64,000 nucleotides of DNA from Chitinophaga niabensis (GTDB taxonomy: Bacteria; Bacteroidota; Bacteroidia; Chitinophagales; Chitinophagaceae): NCBI GenBank assembly GCA_017849435.1, contig JAFIGY010000019.1:248001-312000 (forward strand), given 5' to 3'. The translations under genes were made by a program, and so were the position numbers. Below the pieces are notes generated by a model that was not told the origin of the DNA, did no database searches, and saw nothing but the letters and a program-made list of their open reading frames with translations. The first letter of the stretch is position 1, and each line of letters opens with the position of its first letter. Positions 41,979 through 51,174 of this stretch are shown piece by piece.

Positions 41979-43319
41979 TTACTCAATGTAACCACCCTTT
42001 ACCCGTCGTTTCACAGGTTTATGGTTTTGCGCAGTAAATTTTATTACGGTAACATACTCATCCTGTTCGGCGTCAGGGATCCTGTACGTGAACCAGCCAT
42101 AGCATCCGGGAATGCCCCCGCTTTGAGAGGCTATAGGCTTGTTGCTGCCCACCACGGTGGCTGTTACATTCCTGTCTATACCATTTAAATGCACAACCGT
42201 ATTGCCACGTGGCACAAACACGTACAGTGCGGAAGAATCCTTCGAATAAACGGAAGGGAGTCCACATACATCAAACCCGATCCCTTCCTTAGTACCGTAA
42301 ATGGCCTCGCTATGTTTATTTACCCAACGTCCTACATTTTCCAGGCACCGTTGCTGGGCCGGGATGATTTCGCCGTTACCATCCGGCCCTATATCGAACA
42401 GGAAATTCCCGCCTTGCGAGAGTACTCTTGTAAACAGCGTTAATAGTGTGCCTGCGTCTGTAGTCTCATTCAAGCCTGCGCGGTATCCCCATTTTCCCTC
42501 GCTCACCGGGATGGCGAATTCCCAATAACGGTCTTTGGGCCGGGAAGCGAACAGGTCCTGCTCGGGATTATTGTACTCTCCGTGTTCGGGAAGGCGGCTG
42601 TTGATCACCAGGTGCGGATTGTAGGTCAGCAGCATATTGCGAACGCCGGCTGCCTGCATCGTCGCTGCGTTGTACTCGGGCATATCGAACCAGAGGAGGT
42701 CTGGCCGGTAATCCTTCATCAGCTCCTGCAACTGACCTTTGTAAAAGGTCATAAACTTTTGCCAGCGGGCCGGTTGCTGTACAGGATCGTATCGCGTGCT
42801 GTCGTTGGTATATAGTGGGTAATCGTGGTAGCTCCAGTCAGGATTGGAGAAATACGCGCCGCATTTAATGCTGTTCTTTCGCAAGGCTTCGAATAAAGGC
42901 CGGATGATATCTTTCCCGTACGGCGAATGCGTCGGTATGCTGAGCGCGCCAGGCTGGCGACTTTTCCAGAGTGCAACGCCATCATGATGTTTGGTGGTCA
43001 TCACCACATACCTGGCGCCAATTTTTTTGAACAGGCTGGCCCATTGGTCCGGGTCATATTTACGGGGATTAAAGCGGCTCAACTGCGACATATAAGACTC
43101 CGCCTGCTTCACTCCGTCTTTCATAGGCCAGGATTCTACCGTTCCATCCACCGCGTAAATACCCCAATGAATGAACACACCGATCTTCGCATCCGAAAAC
43201 CATTCGCTCATCTTCGTTTCAACAGAATCCGGAGGAAGTATCTCCGCCGCTATGCCAAACTGGGCAAGCGTTTTGTTATGGATGATTGTCAATACAAAAA
43301 AGAAAAATAAACAGCGCAT
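41979..43319 (-). CDS. Alpha-L-fucosidase, GH29
   Basis: 446 residues from ATG 43319 (signal peptide MRCLFFFFVLTIIHNKTLAQ); the open frame begins at a TTG 33 bases upstream. GH29 features: FIHWGIYAVDG near the start of the barrel, TTKHHDGVALW, and the nucleophile Asp in RPDLLWFDMPEYN near residue 212. Hydrolyses terminal alpha-L-fucose. The C-terminal beta domain follows. It is the last gene of the SusC-SusD-lectin-fucosidase operon, 29 bases after the stop of the lectin protein gene. Acid/base residue not assigned by eye. Confidence 0.93.
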   Translation of the reverse strand: MRCLFFFFVLTIIHNKTLAQFGIAAEILPPDSVETKMSEWFSDAKIGVFIHWGIYAVDGTVESWPMKDGVKQAESYMSQLSRFNPRKYDPDQWASLFKKIGARYVVMTTKHHDGVALWKSRQPGALSIPTHSPYGKDIIRPLFEALRKNSIKCGAYFSNPDWSYHDYPLYTNDSTRYDPVQQPARWQKFMTFYKGQLQELMKDYRPDLLWFDMPEYNAATMQAAGVRNMLLTYNPHLVINSRLPEHGEYNNPEQDLFASRPKDRYWEFAIPVSEGKWGYRAGLNETTDAGTLLTLFTRVLSQGGNFLFDIGPDGNGEIIPAQQRCLENVGRWVNKHSEAIYGTKEGIGFDVCGLPSVYSKDSSALYVFVPRGNTVVHLNGIDRNVTATVVGSNKPIASQSGGIPGCYGWFTYRIPDAEQDEYVTVIKFTAQNHKPVKRRVKGGYIE

Positions 43320-43348
43320 AGTATTGTTTAACGATTTGGAAATAATGT

Positions 43349-45904
43349 TCAATACTTTATAAAGCGGAGGGTTTTGACCGTTCGTTGCCAGTAAATGCTT
43401 AGTAAATAAACTCCGGCCGGCAGCCGCGTTGTTTGAAGACTGGCTCTGCCGGGGCTATATTCTACCGGTACCCGTATCTGCCTGCCATCTGTAGTCATGA
43501 TGCTTAGCCTTGCCTTATCTGGTATTTCCGCGTATAATACATTGGTGGTGGGGTTAGGGTAGATCTTTACGCCGGAGAGCTGTTCAGAGGGATGCGGCTG
43601 TGTTTTATAGAAGGCGCGGCCGTCGTGGCTCAAAATTGCAACGCTGTCGGGATTTGCATCTCGTTGCTGTGAATCTTCCTGGCAATTCCCTGCGCCCTCC
43701 ATCTTGTATACTTCTACTTCTGCCAGGTTCAGCGGAACACCTTTTTGAGCCAGTTGTATTCTGATATAACGGCCGCTTTTGTATATGCCTGCATGATGTG
43801 GATTACCGCTGACCCTGGAGGAATAAAAATCAGACACGCCGGGTTGCATTTGGGAGCCGGCTACGCTATCACTCGTAAAAGGTGTGGATGAAACAAATAT
43901 GTGAAAGTTGACGAGCCTGTCCGAACAGCAGTCGGTACGATTATATAAACGGATAAAATGGATCGGCACTTCGGTGCCCAGATCAACCTGCCACCAGGCC
44001 TGGGTATTGGGGTCAGACTCTGAGGTATGCGTAATGGAGGCGCCGGCCCAGGTACCATCGCGGTTTCCGTCTACGGCGCGACTGGCAACGCCGCCGTACA
44101 CTGTTGTGGACTGGGAAGCGTTTTTCTGCAACGCCACATTTACCAGGGAGTCTTTTACCACTATTACCCGCTGCTGCCACCTGTATTGCGGGGTGTACAG
44201 TTGTGTAGCGTCATAAGGTACGCCTGTTACCGTGAAGATGCCGCTGGTGTTAAATGCAAACGTGCGCTCTGCTGTTTGCTCGCCTGAAGCAGCAAGCGTA
44301 CTGATTCCCCGGGAAATGCCGTTGACATACCAGTTCACGCCTGAAAGATTGTTGTTTACATCGCGTGTTGTCAGTTTCATGGTTACTGAATCGTTCTTTT
44401 GAATAAAGATGGTATCCTTTAACTGGCCGGCCGGCAATAGTTTCATCAGGCGGGGGGCATGCAGGGCATTTGGATTTGCGTAGGTATAGGCAAAATAGTA
44501 TGCGTTTGTAACAATTGGTTTGTATTTATTCACAAGGGTTTCATCATCTTCATATCCCTTAAAAAAGCTGGAGTCAATCTTTGAGAACGGATAAGGCCCC
44601 TGGAGATTCGGCTCCTTTGAGAACAGGGGGCAAAGCTCCACATTTTTTGCATTCACAGCATTGCAAAGCCGCTGTAGCTGTGCCCGGTATGTAGTATTGT
44701 AGTATACTTCCTGTGGAGTGATCTTTGAGGTGTAGTATTCCATCAGCACCCTGTCTACCTGCGCGCAGATCCTGTTCGCCTTGTCCTCGGTATCTATGTT
44801 GCTGGCGTACGTTTCCACCTTGAAAGCCTTGTTACGGGTATTGGCAGCATTTCTCAATGCGATCAGTACCGCTTCATATTTATTGAATGCCGTTGGTCTA
44901 TCCGTGCCCGGCGAGGGGTTCCAGAATTCTACCTCCGTAAGGATTGCGTCAAATTTATGCACTACGGAAGGGTCATCAAAATAATCCAGGATACGCTGTA
45001 AATTCTGTGGATCATCACCCACAACTACGCTTACCCGCTTAATGCCATTGCTTTTCATCTTACCAATGAAATTGTTCAGCACAGCGTGATTTCCCTCCAC
45101 TACCTGTTCAAATCCATATAGTCCCAGAAGCGTGATTCCGTTTCTGTTGGCAAATTGCAGCAGGCTGTCCTCGGCTTTGGCAACGCTGAAAATTTCTTCG
45201 CCATAATCTACGTATAAGAAGCGTTCGCGTTCCACTACTTTTACTTCCCAGCGAACGCCGCTGCTGTAATGCATGTTGTTGTCGAATAATACGCAGGAGA
45301 TGGAGTATGTTCCTATGGAATCGAAAGTAATGCTGCGGGTAAAATTGCGATAGTTGGCCAGCGGGTATGATTGTACTGCAACAGATGAATTGTTGTACCA
45401 CTCAACACCTTTCAGATCGCCATCTGCGTCGGTGCCGGCCGCGGAAAAGGTGAGGGTGCGCCCTTTTACAACTACGACAGTATCAGCCGTGAGATTTCCG
45501 GGCCGCAGGCGTGTTATCAAGGGCGCTCCTGCTGCGATGGGATCTATCGTCTTTACTTCCCACCGGATACCATTGCTGGCAATCCCGTTGTTGTCGTATA
45601 CTACACAGGAGATGGCATATTTTCCCACTGTATTGAAGGAAACACTATGCGTCAGATTGCGGTTGCCGGTGGATGGAAAACTTTCTGCGATATAGGTATC
45701 ATTGTTATACCATTCAACACTTACCATGTTGCCATCTACATCTGTCCCGTTTACAGAAAAGGTGATGGATTGTCCTTTCACAATCACAATCGTATCTGGC
45801 GTTGCATTTTCAGGTGATAATCGTACCAGTACGGGAGCAGTATTGGCAATAGAAATCTGCAGGGCGCCTGCCAGCAGCAGGAGCAGGAATAGGAAGAATT
45901 TCAT
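43349..45904 (-). CDS. Secreted multidomain protein: Ig-like repeats, unassigned central domain, F-type lectin, T9SS signal
   Basis: 851 residues from ATG 45904 (signal MKFFLFLLLLLAGALQISIA); an upstream ATG at 45973 is ignored because it precedes the signal peptide. Ig/PKD-like repeats occupy 21-120, 125-225 and 482-585 (each with VEWYNN or VNWYVNG and a TVGKY/SIGTY/TSGIF strand). Residues 228-480 look like an alpha/beta barrel enzyme domain with no family I recognise. Residues 588-735 are an F5/8-type/fucolectin domain with His626 and R656-x-D658-x4-R663 plus Cys659-Cys660, the fucose-binding pattern of F-type lectins. A type IX sorting domain (IYPNPTTN to the end, about 780-851) directs secretion. 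Co-transcribed with the SusCD pair and the GH29 gene. Confidence 0.88.
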   Translation of the reverse strand: MKFFLFLLLLLAGALQISIANTAPVLVRLSPENATPDTIVIVKGQSITFSVNGTDVDGNMVSVEWYNNDTYIAESFPSTGNRNLTHSVSFNTVGKYAISCVVYDNNGIASNGIRWEVKTIDPIAAGAPLITRLRPGNLTADTVVVVKGRTLTFSAAGTDADGDLKGVEWYNNSSVAVQSYPLANYRNFTRSITFDSIGTYSISCVLFDNNMHYSSGVRWEVKVVERERFLYVDYGEEIFSVAKAEDSLLQFANRNGITLLGLYGFEQVVEGNHAVLNNFIGKMKSNGIKRVSVVVGDDPQNLQRILDYFDDPSVVHKFDAILTEVEFWNPSPGTDRPTAFNKYEAVLIALRNAANTRNKAFKVETYASNIDTEDKANRICAQVDRVLMEYYTSKITPQEVYYNTTYRAQLQRLCNAVNAKNVELCPLFSKEPNLQGPYPFSKIDSSFFKGYEDDETLVNKYKPIVTNAYYFAYTYANPNALHAPRLMKLLPAGQLKDTIFIQKNDSVTMKLTTRDVNNNLSGVNWYVNGISRGISTLAASGEQTAERTFAFNTSGIFTVTGVPYDATQLYTPQYRWQQRVIVVKDSLVNVALQKNASQSTTVYGGVASRAVDGNRDGTWAGASITHTSESDPNTQAWWQVDLGTEVPIHFIRLYNRTDCCSDRLVNFHIFVSSTPFTSDSVAGSQMQPGVSDFYSSRVSGNPHHAGIYKSGRYIRIQLAQKGVPLNLAEVEVYKMEGAGNCQEDSQQRDANPDSVAILSHDGRAFYKTQPHPSEQLSGVKIYPNPTTNVLYAEIPDKARLSIMTTDGRQIRVPVEYSPGRASLQTTRLPAGVYLLSIYWQRTVKTLRFIKY

Positions 45905-45934
45905 GTGAAGTGGATTTTGGCTGTCGCCATATGT

Positions 45935-45959
45935 CCCCGCTCCCGTTCCAGGAGCGGGG
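45935..45959. other. Strong hairpin between the SusD gene and the lectin gene
   Basis: CCCCGCTCC (45935-45943) and GGAGCGGGG (45951-45959) form a nine-pair GC stem with a seven-base loop. There is no T-tract on either strand, so it is more likely to stabilise or process the SusC-SusD transcript than to end it. It lies about 120 bases after the SusD stop on the minus strand. Confidence 0.7.
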
Positions 45960-46081
45960 GAACATACAGGCACAGGGTGAACAATGAATAGTGCTTATCG
46001 TTGATACTTTCTGATGATCATAGCCTACGTACCGTTTCAAGCTGTTCCGGGTTATGCCGGAATACTGCAAACAGGGATTGT

Positions 46082-47713
46082 TTACCAATTCTCATTCTGG
46101 GTGATATTAGAAGTCTTCACTTCATTCTGCGGTATCGGCCATAGGTAATCCCGTTGCTCGTTGAACTTCCGGGTATGTACCACTACTGCTTTCCCGGTAG
46201 CGGGATTGGTAGCTCCTTCTACATTTCCGTTCATCACGCTGCCGATCTTCCAGCGGCGGATATCAAAGATGCGCGTACCTTCCAGCGCAAGCTCCACACG
46301 CCGCTCACGACGGCAGAGCGTCCGCATTTTTTCCTGGCTGTTGTATACGGACAGATCTACGGGAGGCATCCCCGCCCTTCTGCGTATTTCGCTCAGGTAT
46401 TGCGCTACCAACGGGTCCTGCCAGTTGCCGGTTTCAACCTTTGCTTCCACGTAAGTGAGCAGTATCTCTGCCAGGCGGATGACCATGAAATCGAGGGTAC
46501 TGCTTTCAGTAGCGCCTTTGTCGCGCGGATCAAGGTATTTGCGCATCCAGAAGCCGGTAGCGGATCCAGTGGGACTGCCAATTCTATCCGAATTATTAGA
46601 ACTGGGGTTAAATGGTTCCAGCCGGTGGCCTTCAAACTCCATATCGGGGTACAGCAAGGTGTACTGCAGGCGGGGATCCCGGTTATTACGGTAATTGGGA
46701 GATTCCTTATAAATTTTCATACTGTCTGCACCCAGCTCATCGAGCGTTTTTCCTTGCAGTGTTTCATAGCTGTTGGCCAGCGCCGCCGTAGGGTTAAGGG
46801 CCGCCTGTGCGGGACCGGGGGGAACGCCGGAGGGCGCATTGCGGAACCAGATATCGTTCAGTCCGTTTGTGCGCACGAAGATGCGCTCGCGGTTTAGTTT
46901 ACCATTGTAAGAGAATAACTCACCATAGCTGTTTGCCCTGGGAGAAGCGCTTTGGTGTAGCGCATATGCCGGTGCACCGTTTTCATCCTTCAGGTCTATC
47001 ACCCGTTTGGCTGCAGCAGCGGCCTCATTGTACATTTTAGCGTTGAGATATGCGATGGCTTTCATGGCGAGGCAGGCGCCCTGCGTTATGCGCTTGGCGT
47101 GATCGGGCGGATAGGAGCCGGGCAGTAATGAAGCACAGGTTTCGAGTTCTGAAGTGATAAAGTTGATGACCTCGGCTTCGGTATTCCGTTTCATTTTCGG
47201 CGCTTCTGCGGGAGACACTACCTTGGCAACGACCGGCACCGGTCCGAAATAAAGGTACAGTTCCAGGTGGTACCAGGCCCGCATAGCACGGGCTTCGGCA
47301 ATGTAACGTGCTTTCAGTGCGGCATCCATATAGGCGTTGGGCGCCTGTTCAATAAAGCGGGAGGCCATCCGGATACGGGCATAGTCGTTTTCCCAGACGC
47401 CGGAAAAAGGCCAGCCCAGGTTGGCATGTGCATCGCCCAAAGCGACGGTATTGAGTGCGCCATAGAAGTTACCATTCCAGTATGCGTCATCTGTTAGCGC
47501 TGCAAAAAAAACGCGTACATTGGGGTTGCCTGCATACCCGCCCTGTGGCATTGCGGCATAAATATAGTCCAGCGCACTTTCCAGCTGGGCCTGCGTACGC
47601 CACCATTTATCGTCGGTTGTGGCGGCAGGGTTATTTCTTGTAAGATAGTCCTTATTGCATGCACACAAACCAAGACATACCGGTATAATAGAATGAAGAA
47701 GAAATTTTTTCAT
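46082..47713 (-). CDS. susD-like: RagB/SusD family outer-membrane lipoprotein
   Basis: 543 residues with a lipoprotein signal ending CLGLCAC (Cys18 or 19) and the SusD helical scaffold: DKWWRTQAQLESALDYIYAAM, RAMRAWYHLELYLYFGPVPVV and the C-terminal EILLTYVEAKVETGNW and LCRRERRVELALEGTRIFDIRRW motifs. Binds glycan at the cell surface and delivers it to the SusC channel. It is 27 bases after the SusC stop. Length fits the family. Confidence 0.95.
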   Translation of the reverse strand: MKKFLLHSIIPVCLGLCACNKDYLTRNNPAATTDDKWWRTQAQLESALDYIYAAMPQGGYAGNPNVRVFFAALTDDAYWNGNFYGALNTVALGDAHANLGWPFSGVWENDYARIRMASRFIEQAPNAYMDAALKARYIAEARAMRAWYHLELYLYFGPVPVVAKVVSPAEAPKMKRNTEAEVINFITSELETCASLLPGSYPPDHAKRITQGACLAMKAIAYLNAKMYNEAAAAAKRVIDLKDENGAPAYALHQSASPRANSYGELFSYNGKLNRERIFVRTNGLNDIWFRNAPSGVPPGPAQAALNPTAALANSYETLQGKTLDELGADSMKIYKESPNYRNNRDPRLQYTLLYPDMEFEGHRLEPFNPSSNNSDRIGSPTGSATGFWMRKYLDPRDKGATESSTLDFMVIRLAEILLTYVEAKVETGNWQDPLVAQYLSEIRRRAGMPPVDLSVYNSQEKMRTLCRRERRVELALEGTRIFDIRRWKIGSVMNGNVEGATNPATGKAVVVHTRKFNEQRDYLWPIPQNEVKTSNITQNENW

Positions 47714-47740
47714 GATGTTGTTTTTTAAAGCGGCGATGTG

Positions 47741-50700
47741 TTATATCCTTGCGCTGATCCCGAATGTGAAAACACGCATCAGCGGATAGGTGGTTTCACC
47801 GCCTTTGCTTTCAGGATCGAGGAAAGCCATTTTAGTGAATGTGAAAGGATTCTGCGCATTTACATAAAAGCGGCAGCCGCCTAGTTTGTAACGTTGTGTC
47901 AGTGATGCGGGCAGGTTATAGCCTAACTGAATGAAGCGGATACGTGAATAGGCAGCATTCTCAAACCAGAAGTCTGAAAAGCGTGTAACATTGGAGCTGG
48001 TGAGCCCATTTGGCTCTATCCGCGGAAAGTGTGCCGTGGTATTCGTGGGGGTCCAGTAATCCGTTTGCCATACCATAGGCTTGGCGCCGGGATCGGCCAC
48101 GTCAAGCGGAGCGGCAATACGGCCACGATACACAGCCGTATGCGCACCGTATCCATTAAGCTGCACTTCAAGGTCAAAGCCCTTGTAACTGCCACCCAGG
48201 TTAACAAAATAATTTAATCGCGGTTCCGGGTTGCCGATGATAGTACGGTCTGCATCGTTCAGCTGTTTATCGCCGTTGATGTCCAGGTACCTGATGTCGC
48301 CCGCGCGTTGCCCCATAAAAGTCGGCACACCATTATCAATGTCCTTTTGCTGCAGCAACCCGGCCGTTCTGTAGCCATAGTACATTCCCAGCGGATTGTT
48401 TACTGTATGCGTGACGTCTCCGGGGTAGTAAGGACCGCCTAGTAAGGAGAGTATAGTATTCTTATAAGTTGATAGACCGGTTCTTGCAAAGAGTGTTAAT
48501 CCGTCGCGGAATGCCTTGTTCACATCCATCGCAAACTCCCACCCCCTGTTGCGGACTTTGCCGGCGTTCAGCGAAATAGCCTTCAGTCCTGATGCTGCGG
48601 GTACAGGCGGCGCCAGCAGTATATCGTCGGTGGTTTTGTCGTACCAGTCTATCGTAAAACGAAGCGCATTTTTAAACAAACCGATATCGGTACCGATGTC
48701 CAGCATTTTCACCTTCTCCCAGGTAATATTCGGGTTACCAAATGTGGTCTCTGTTCCATTACCGGTACTGATAGTGGTTTGATACTGGTAGTTGCCAACA
48801 TTCTGGTTGTTCCCCAGCATACCATAAGATGCTCTCAGCTTCCAGCTTTCCACGGATCTCAATCCTTTCATGAACGATTCGTTCATCACATTCCAGCCTA
48901 CCGCAACAGAGGGGAAACTGCCCCATTTGTTGCCGGGGCCAAAGCGGGAGGAGCCATCACCGCGAAGCGCCGCTTCAAGGAGATAGCGATCGTCAAAAGA
49001 ATAATACAGCTTGGTGAACACGGAGCGCAGGGTACTGATGTTCACCGCATCCGGACTATCGTACTCCTGTGAAGCGCCTGCAAGCAGGAACAGGCGATGT
49101 GCGCCGAAAGTCTTTTCATAATCGGCCGTACCACTCAGGTAATTGTAGGTGCTACGGTCCGACGAAGAGCCATTGGTAGCGCCGAAAACGTATACCAGGT
49201 TATTATTGAAGTAATTCAGGAAATTGTATGCATCGCGGGCTGTTGTTGTGGTAGTGGTCCTGATCCGGAAATTATACTGCATTTTAAGATTTAAGCCAGG
49301 CAGTACTTCCCACCTGGGTTGGAAATTCACCTGTATGTTATCTACCATATTTTTCTGAAGGCCTCCTACTTCAAGGTGTGCAAGCGGGTTGCGCATTTCA
49401 CCAAATTGGCCGTAAGATACCAGGCCATCCTGGCGGACCGGATATTTGGAGATCACGTTGGGAGGGATGCCGTAAGTCATATAAAGCATCCAGTCCATGT
49501 TGCCCCGCCCGTCTGCATAAGGAAGGCGCTGTTCGCCGCGTGTAGCGTTCAGGTCAAGGTACATCATCACATTCTTCCGCAGGCTCACACTGGTATTGGC
49601 ACGCAACATGAACCGGTCAAAACTTACATTGTCCATGATACCGTTCTGTTTCAGGTAGGTGCCTGTAACGGCAAAGCGCGCTACGCTGTTACCGCCGCTC
49701 ACGCCCAGGGAGTGATTTGTTATCAGCGCGTTCTTTTTGAGCATCACTTCCGTCCAGTCGGTATTAGGATAATTGATCGGGTCTGTGCCTGCCCGCGTAA
49801 TGGCAATCGCTTCTTCAGAATATTGTTTATCACGGCCAACGTTGGCGTTCGCCTCATTTACAATTTCCATATACCGTGCGGCATCAACAAACTTCGGCAC
49901 ATAGGTAGGTCTTTGCGTGCCAACGTATCCATCATATGTCACCTGTACTTTGCCCGGCACACCGCGGCGGGTGGTGACCAGGATAACGCCGTTGGCGGCC
50001 CTGGCGCCATATATGCTGGCTGCGGCTGCGTCTTTGAGTATGGTAATGTTTTCAACTGTAGTTGGATCAACGTTGTTGATATCGAATGGTACGCCATCCA
50101 CCAGTATCAATGGATTGGTATATCCCAGCGTGTTGATACCCCTGATCTTGATGTTCGCGGCATCGCCCCCGGGTAAGCCGGATCCCTGCTGTACGGTGAG
50201 TCCTGTTACGCCGCCCTGCAGCGCCTGCGATAGTTGTGTGATAGGTTTATGCTGAATGTTGCTGGGGTTTACTATCGCAAGGGAACTGGCCAGGTTCTTT
50301 ACTTTTTGCGTAGAGTAACCGGTAACAACTACCTGTTCCAGTGCGCTCACATCTTGTTTGAGGGAGATCGTGATATTATTCTGTTTGCCTACCAGGTATT
50401 CTGTTTGTTTATATCCCACGAAAGAAAACACCAGCATTTCGCCGGCATTGGCGTTTATCTCAAAAGTGCCGTCGTTTTCTGTTGCTGTGCCCCTGCTGGT
50501 GCCTTTTACAGCCACGGAAACGCCTGGCAGCGGTATCGGCGGATCCGACTGGTCAAACACCCTTCCGCGCACGCGCATGAATAAAGGGGCTGCCTGCGGC
50601 GTTTCAGCAGGTGGTGTGTCGGCGGGGGTAATGATCACATATTTACCGGATACTTTCCATTTGAGGTGCCGTGGAAGCAACAATTTGTCCAGGATGCTGG

Positions 50701-51022
50701 CCAGCGGCGTATCCCGCTCGCTGATAGCGATATCTTTATTAGCACTTACCTGGCTAGTGGCATATACAAACTGCGCGCCGCTGGCGGAACCTATCATGCG
50801 GAGTACTTCCCGGAGATCCTGCTTGCTGACAACGATACTGATCCTCTTTGTGGTCAGATCCTGCCCTTCCGCGTTAGCTGCAAAACCAACAGCAATGCCG
50901 GTGCATATCAAGGCGGTGATGAATAACGAACATCTCATTATAAATAATAATTTCGGATGCAGAACGCGGGGAGTGGGCAAAAAAAGCCCCCATCGCCTGG
51001 CGTTCACCAGAAGAAAATGCAT
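47741..51022 (-). CDS. susC-like: SusC/RagA TonB-linked outer-membrane receptor with N-terminal STN domain
   Basis: 1093 residues. After the signal (internal ATG at 50938 begins MRCSLFITALICTGIAVGFA; the longer start with a basic N-terminal extension is common in this genus and is retained) come an STN domain (RISIVVSKQDLREVLRMIG, to about 130), a carboxypeptidase-like domain (VRGRVFDQSDPPIPLPGVSV), the TonB box/plug (QVVVTGYSTQKVKNL, IRGINTLGYTNPLILVDGVPF) and a TonB-dependent barrel ending GISARI. The STN domain indicates signalling to the FecR protein encoded upstream. Imports oligosaccharide with the SusD partner. Confidence 0.95.
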   Translation of the reverse strand: MHFLLVNARRWGLFLPTPRVLHPKLLFIMRCSLFITALICTGIAVGFAANAEGQDLTTKRISIVVSKQDLREVLRMIGSASGAQFVYATSQVSANKDIAISERDTPLASILDKLLLPRHLKWKVSGKYVIITPADTPPAETPQAAPLFMRVRGRVFDQSDPPIPLPGVSVAVKGTSRGTATENDGTFEINANAGEMLVFSFVGYKQTEYLVGKQNNITISLKQDVSALEQVVVTGYSTQKVKNLASSLAIVNPSNIQHKPITQLSQALQGGVTGLTVQQGSGLPGGDAANIKIRGINTLGYTNPLILVDGVPFDINNVDPTTVENITILKDAAAASIYGARAANGVILVTTRRGVPGKVQVTYDGYVGTQRPTYVPKFVDAARYMEIVNEANANVGRDKQYSEEAIAITRAGTDPINYPNTDWTEVMLKKNALITNHSLGVSGGNSVARFAVTGTYLKQNGIMDNVSFDRFMLRANTSVSLRKNVMMYLDLNATRGEQRLPYADGRGNMDWMLYMTYGIPPNVISKYPVRQDGLVSYGQFGEMRNPLAHLEVGGLQKNMVDNIQVNFQPRWEVLPGLNLKMQYNFRIRTTTTTTARDAYNFLNYFNNNLVYVFGATNGSSSDRSTYNYLSGTADYEKTFGAHRLFLLAGASQEYDSPDAVNISTLRSVFTKLYYSFDDRYLLEAALRGDGSSRFGPGNKWGSFPSVAVGWNVMNESFMKGLRSVESWKLRASYGMLGNNQNVGNYQYQTTISTGNGTETTFGNPNITWEKVKMLDIGTDIGLFKNALRFTIDWYDKTTDDILLAPPVPAASGLKAISLNAGKVRNRGWEFAMDVNKAFRDGLTLFARTGLSTYKNTILSLLGGPYYPGDVTHTVNNPLGMYYGYRTAGLLQQKDIDNGVPTFMGQRAGDIRYLDINGDKQLNDADRTIIGNPEPRLNYFVNLGGSYKGFDLEVQLNGYGAHTAVYRGRIAAPLDVADPGAKPMVWQTDYWTPTNTTAHFPRIEPNGLTSSNVTRFSDFWFENAAYSRIRFIQLGYNLPASLTQRYKLGGCRFYVNAQNPFTFTKMAFLDPESKGGETTYPLMRVFTFGISARI

Positions 51023-51066
51023 AAATTCGTCTTGTTTTAAATGTTAGAACGTTTAATTCAAATTGG

Positions 51067-51097
51067 CCGCTCCGCCTCAGAACCGGAGCGGTTTTTT
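51067..51097 (+). terminator. Terminator-shaped hairpin oriented against the PUL, in the susC leader
   Basis: Plus strand: CCGCTCCG (51067-51074), eight-base loop, CGGAGCGG (51084-51091 with one extra C before), then six T (51092-51097). It points away from the FecR-SusC transcripts. On the minus strand it is a hairpin without a T-tract, about 45-75 bases upstream of the susC start. It may block antisense reading or act as a leader structure. Confidence 0.6.
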
Positions 51098-51174
51098 GTG
51101 GAGTGATAATGCTATCTCCTTCTGCGTCATGGTCCGCAGCAAAACGTGGCGTACATATATTTCAATTTTGGTTG

